Shown in pieces: positions 23,795-26,300 of a stretch of DNA of 26,300 nucleotides. Location: the NCBI GenBank assembly GCA_964625865.1, contig CAZVEV010000055.1, positions 1 to 26,300 of the forward strand, in the 5' to 3' direction. The position numbers and the translations under genes are program-made. This DNA is from CAZVEV01 sp964625865. GTDB lineage: Bacteria; Planctomycetota; Phycisphaerae; SM23-33. Position 1 is the stretch's first letter. Each line of letters opens with the position of its first letter. A model generated the notes under the pieces. It was not told the DNA's origin. It did no database searches and was given only the letters and a program-made list of their open reading frames with translations.

Positions 23795-24430
23795 TTAAAT
23801 TTTTTTCTGCGCCCGATAAAGGCCCTGTGATCGGATGTATGCGCGGACCGGTTCGGGCACGAGATAGCGGACAGACAGGCCTTGGTTCACCCGCTGCCTG
23901 ATTGCTGTCGACGAAATGTCGATCAGCGGCGTCTCGACAATCGCCTGGCCCAGCCGCTCCCCAACCGCCGTCCCGAAGCGGTCGGCCAGGCCGGAGACGA
24001 TAGCGCCCACCCGCTCGTGCCACGGCGCCCGGCAGGCCACGACGATCCGGGCCAGCGCGATCACGTCATCGGCCCGGTACCAGTTGGGCAGGTCCTCGAG
24101 CATGTCCGCGCCGACGATCCAGTGCAGCTCGGCCGCCTCGCCATGGCGCGCCCGCAATGCTGTCAGTGTGTCAAACGTGTAGCTGGTTCCCTCCCGCGAC
24201 AGTTCATCCTCGCAGATGTCGAACAGCCCCTCGCCCTCGGTCGCCAGCCGCAGCATGGCCAGGCGATCCGTGGGCGACGCCGACGCCGCCGACTTGTGCG
24301 GGGGCGCGGCGGCAGGGACGAGCGTTATCCGCTCGAATCCGCACGCTTCGGCGATGCTGCGCGCAACGATCAGGTGCCCGAAGTGCACCGGGTCAAACGT
24401 TCCGCCGAACAGCACGACCTGCCTGGCCAT
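23795..24430 (-). CDS. nadD: Nicotinate-nucleotide adenylyltransferase
   Basis: A 211-residue enzyme that adenylates nicotinate mononucleotide, the step towards NAD. MARQVVLFGGTFDPVHFGH begins the protein and holds the GGTFDPxHxGH catalytic motif; PAAAPPHK, the substrate loop WIVGADMLEDLPNWY and the C-terminal DISSTAIRQRV (ISSTxIR) complete the NadD set. The ATG at 24430 follows GAGG at 7 bases; an open upstream extension to 24547 lacks homology and is not used. It stands alone; the usual neighbours obgE, proA or rsfS are not next to it. The C-terminus ends in Lys-Lys-Ile. Confidence 0.96.
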   Translation of the reverse strand: MARQVVLFGGTFDPVHFGHLIVARSIAEACGFERITLVPAAAPPHKSAASASPTDRLAMLRLATEGEGLFDICEDELSREGTSYTFDTLTALRARHGEAAELHWIVGADMLEDLPNWYRADDVIALARIVVACRAPWHERVGAIVSGLADRFGTAVGERLGQAIVETPLIDISSTAIRQRVNQGLSVRYLVPEPVRAYIRSQGLYRAQKKI

Positions 24431-24549
24431 CGTTATCCTCTGTCCCCGCCGCAAACCCATTACACCACAAACGGACGTTTCTCGAAAGCGCCTTGCCCAC
24501 AGGAAGGGCGCGGCCGGACCGAAGGACCGAACAAGCTGGCGAATCACCC

Positions 24550-24578
24550 TTGACGCCGGCGTCTCAGCCCGCTATCCT
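24550..24578 (+). promoter_or_regulatory. Promoter of tRNA-Gly
   Basis: TTGACG (24550-24555), a 17-base spacer and TATCCT (24573-24578), with a start near 24585. The integrase stop codon (24564-24566, other strand) lies in the spacer, so the integrase 3' end also overlaps this promoter. Confidence 0.65.
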
Positions 24579-26126
24579 CTGACCAAGCGTATGGGCCTGT
24601 TGGTCCATGGCCCATGCATCGCGGGCGTAATTCAGTGGTAGAATGTCAGCTTCCCAAGCTGAACGTCGTCGGTTCGAATCCGATCGCCCGCTTTCTCTTG
24701 ACCCCTCGGCTGGGTCGTCGCTCTTGGCCGCATCATCTCGCGCAGTGTCGTCATGTCCCGCATCAGAAACAGGTTGTGCGCCCTGACTCAGGGCCGGAAC
24801 GTCGATCTGCTCAGGTGAGGCCCCGCTCTGTCCATTGCGCCCCTTCGCACTGTCTCGCGCTGTTTCGTGCGTCAACTGCTGGGGATATAGCTGGGGGTCT
24901 TTCCGGGGGGTTGCGTCCATCGTGCCTGTAGCCGCCTCCCTTTGTGGTGTCAGGTCGATTGATGGCAGTTGCGCCATGGCATTGGTCGTGTCAGCAATCT
25001 CCAAGCACGTGTAGTGCTTCAATGTCGTTCGATAGTCTGCGTGACGCATGATCCGTTGCAGATACTGTGGCTTGACCCCTACGCGGCAAAGTCTCGTTGC
25101 CAGCGTCGCCCGCATGGCGTGCAGGTCGACCACGCGCCCCTCTGCGTCCTTCGTCACGATGCACGTCTTGGCCCGTCTGTGCTTGCCCTTGCCGATCATC
25201 ACAGGCTGGCCCTCAGCGTCGGTCACCACCTCGCGCCGAGCCAATCCAGCCCGCAGGAAGTCCTTCTTGCGTGTCAGGTCCGTCACTGTCTCAGGGAATA
25301 CACGCGCCCCCGGCAGAGCCGGATTCTCCTCCAGCCTGCGTTTCAGTTCGTCGGCAAGCTGCGCGTGCAGCGGGATCACGTCGGTTCGCTTGGCCTTGCC
25401 TTCACTGATGGTGATGGTTCCGGCCTCGAAGTCCACATCGCCCCACGTGAGCCGCTGCAAGTCGCCCTTGCGAAGCCCCGCAAACGCCGCAGCCATGTAC
25501 CATGCCCGTCGCCCCCTCGCTTCCGCCACGTCCAGTAGACGGGCCAGTTCATCGTCACTCAGGGCTCTACGCACGCGCCGTCGGTCTCTCTGTTCGTCCT
25601 GTTTGGCCACTACCGTGAGCGGGTTCGATTCCGCCCTGCCTGTCTTGACACACCAGTTCATGAAGGCCACGGCAATCTGTCGGGCGAAGTTCGCGGTACG
25701 AGCAGAGAGTCCACTGCCCATCATGCCCCGCAGGTGACGTTCCATCGCGTCGGCCGTCAGTTCAGACAGGCGCGTCGCCCCGGTCCCGAAAAGAATCCGG
25801 TCCAAGTGGCGCACCTTCTCCACGATGTGCTTGGCCGCGTGGCCCGCATGTCGACAGTGGTCAAGGTAACCCTTGACATGCTCGACCAGCGGCTTGCGAT
25901 TCTCCACGGAGAACCGGTCCAGCCGGTCGTCAATCACGCCCTCTCGCCTCAGGGCCGTATCGGCCACGTGCTTGGCCAGGATGCGCTCGGCCGCCCTTCG
26001 GTCCGTCGTTCGTGTCGAACGCTCCTTGCGCTTGCCCGTGTGGTCATACCACGAGGCAAGCCATGGCCCGCCCTCGGTACGCTTGAACAGCGTTCCCTGC
26101 CCGTTTGATCGTCGTTGTCTTGCCAT
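24564..26126 (-). CDS. Tyrosine recombinase (integrase) reading through tRNA-Gly on the opposite strand
   Basis: A 520-residue site-specific recombinase. An N-terminal arm-binding-like region (1-65) is followed by a core-binding SAM-like domain (about 80-175) and the catalytic domain (about 185-385), with a complete catalytic set: Arg219 (AGLRKGDL), Lys244 (SEGKAK), His336-x-x-Arg339 (HAMR), His362 (MRHADYR) and nucleophile Tyr372 (KHYTCLE). Residues beyond about 390 are a low-conservation tail; residues 479-502 are encoded exactly antisense to the tRNA-Gly gene, and the last 18 or so by sequence upstream of the tRNA. The start is ATG 26126, with AGGTGA 5 bases upstream, overlapping the stop of a small upstream frame (TGATG). 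The gene points at the tRNA, as expected for an element integrated at the tRNA 3' end and extending right. Confidence 0.94.
   Translation of the reverse strand: MARQRRSNGQGTLFKRTEGGPWLASWYDHTGKRKERSTRTTDRRAAERILAKHVADTALRREGVIDDRLDRFSVENRKPLVEHVKGYLDHCRHAGHAAKHIVEKVRHLDRILFGTGATRLSELTADAMERHLRGMMGSGLSARTANFARQIAVAFMNWCVKTGRAESNPLTVVAKQDEQRDRRRVRRALSDDELARLLDVAEARGRRAWYMAAAFAGLRKGDLQRLTWGDVDFEAGTITISEGKAKRTDVIPLHAQLADELKRRLEENPALPGARVFPETVTDLTRKKDFLRAGLARREVVTDAEGQPVMIGKGKHRRAKTCIVTKDAEGRVVDLHAMRATLATRLCRVGVKPQYLQRIMRHADYRTTLKHYTCLEIADTTNAMAQLPSIDLTPQREAATGTMDATPRKDPQLYPQQLTHETARDSAKGRNGQSGASPEQIDVPALSQGAQPVSDAGHDDTARDDAAKSDDPAEGSRESGRSDSNRRRSAWEADILPLNYARDAWAMDQQAHTLGQRIAG
24622..24692 (+). 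tRNA. tRNA-Gly (anticodon CCC)
   Basis: A full cloverleaf: acceptor GCGGGCG/CGCCCGC, D-arm ATTC-AGTGGTA-GAAT, anticodon arm TCAGC-TTCCCAA-GCTGA (anticodon CCC), T-arm GTCGG-TTCGAAT-CCGAT and discriminator T. CCA is not encoded. It is the likely integration site of the neighbouring element, whose integrase gene crosses the whole tRNA on the opposite strand. Confidence 0.94.
24622..24692. other. Probable attachment site (attL) within tRNA-Gly
   Basis: The tRNA is adjacent to, and overlapped by, a tyrosine integrase gene. Elements of this type normally recombine within the anticodon-to-3'-end part of a tRNA gene. The matching direct repeat at the other end should lie to the right of this window, so the exact core cannot be defined here. 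Confidence 0.5.
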
Positions 26127-26278
26127 CAATTCACCTGTCCTTCGACCGACGTGTCGGTTACTTCACGGTCATCCCGCTGGTCCGAACTCTCTGCCTTCGT
26201 TTCTCGACCGTCTGGCTGCCTTATTGTACCTGCTGCTCGTTGCCCGACGATTGGTTCCCTTGAAATCCTCTCGATCAT
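26126..26278 (-). CDS. Small open reading frame coupled to the integrase (50 residues)
   Basis: A 50-codon frame reading MIERISREPIVGQRAAG and ending VEGQVN, with AAGGAG 8 bases before its ATG (26278). Its TGA overlaps the integrase ATG by one base (TGATG), typical of translational coupling. The protein is charged and rich in Asp, Arg and Glu, with no helix-turn-helix that I can see, so it is not an obvious excisionase. The frame stays open upstream to the window edge, so the gene could start further out. It may be a leader peptide for the integrase or the end of a longer protein. Confidence 0.5.
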   Translation of the reverse strand: MIERISREPIVGQRAAGTIRQPDGRETKAESSDQRDDREVTDTSVEGQVN

Positions 26279-26300
26279 CGGGTCCGCTCCTTGGCCTTCT

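Noticed and set aside
24716..25538. Plus-strand frames opposite the integrase
   Set aside because: They are antisense to a recombinase with all catalytic residues and show no recognisable protein family.

Overview
The window reads as a high-GC planctomycete chromosome segment, probably class Phycisphaerae. The basis is a Ser/Thr protein kinase with a C-terminal membrane anchor, a secreted protein with a PEP-CTERM tail, paired atypical phosphofructokinases, and very high GC content. This is inference, since no 16S rRNA or other taxonomic marker is present. The sequence is evidently a draft or metagenomic assembly: it contains an Illumina adapter with its index, a 10-N gap and poly-G runs inside serA.

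Layout, left to right. (1) 1-2078 (+): the 3' end of a DUF3616-like protein, then a transmembrane Ser/Thr kinase 2 bases downstream. (2) 2137-7995 (+): a metabolic cluster of M24 aminopeptidase, AccB and AccC (biotin carrier and biotin carboxylase for malonyl-CoA synthesis), then two different phosphofructokinases, one ATP-type and one PPi-type by active-site signature. (3) 8025-9698: a long structured leader and a secreted zinc-metalloprotease-like PEP-CTERM protein, closed by a terminator. (4) 9720-13096 (-): glycyl-tRNA synthetase and the phosphoglycerate mutase GpmI. (5) 13384-17058 (+): a class V aminotransferase and SerA, a plausible serine-biosynthesis pair, now separated by a GxxExxY gene that sits between inverted repeats. 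(6) 17266-21144 (-): a probably exported HDAC-family deacetylase, ribosomal protein L21, an M20 peptidase and a Thr/Gly-repeat lipoprotein. (7) 21268-23489 (+): a small lipoprotein, an MFS-like membrane protein and coaD. (8) 23653-24430 (-): a candidate small RNA and nadD. (9) 24550-26300: a tRNA-Gly(CCC) with its own promoter, and a tyrosine recombinase on the opposite strand whose 3' end runs right through the tRNA. This marks the left end of an integrated element that continues past the window.

Most genes are housekeeping: glycolysis (two PFKs, GpmI), serine synthesis, fatty-acid initiation, cofactor adenylyl/nucleotidyl transfer (CoaD, NadD) and translation (GlyS, L21, tRNA-Gly). The unusual content lies mainly between genes: several palindromic or MITE-like elements, a dispersed 26-bp repeat, an octamer-repeat inverted pair that contains the glyS stop codon, and sigma70-like promoters that can be placed for many transcription units. 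I see no CRISPR array, defence island or biosynthetic cluster. The most interesting feature is the integrase whose C-terminus is encoded by the antisense strand of its probable tRNA attachment site.
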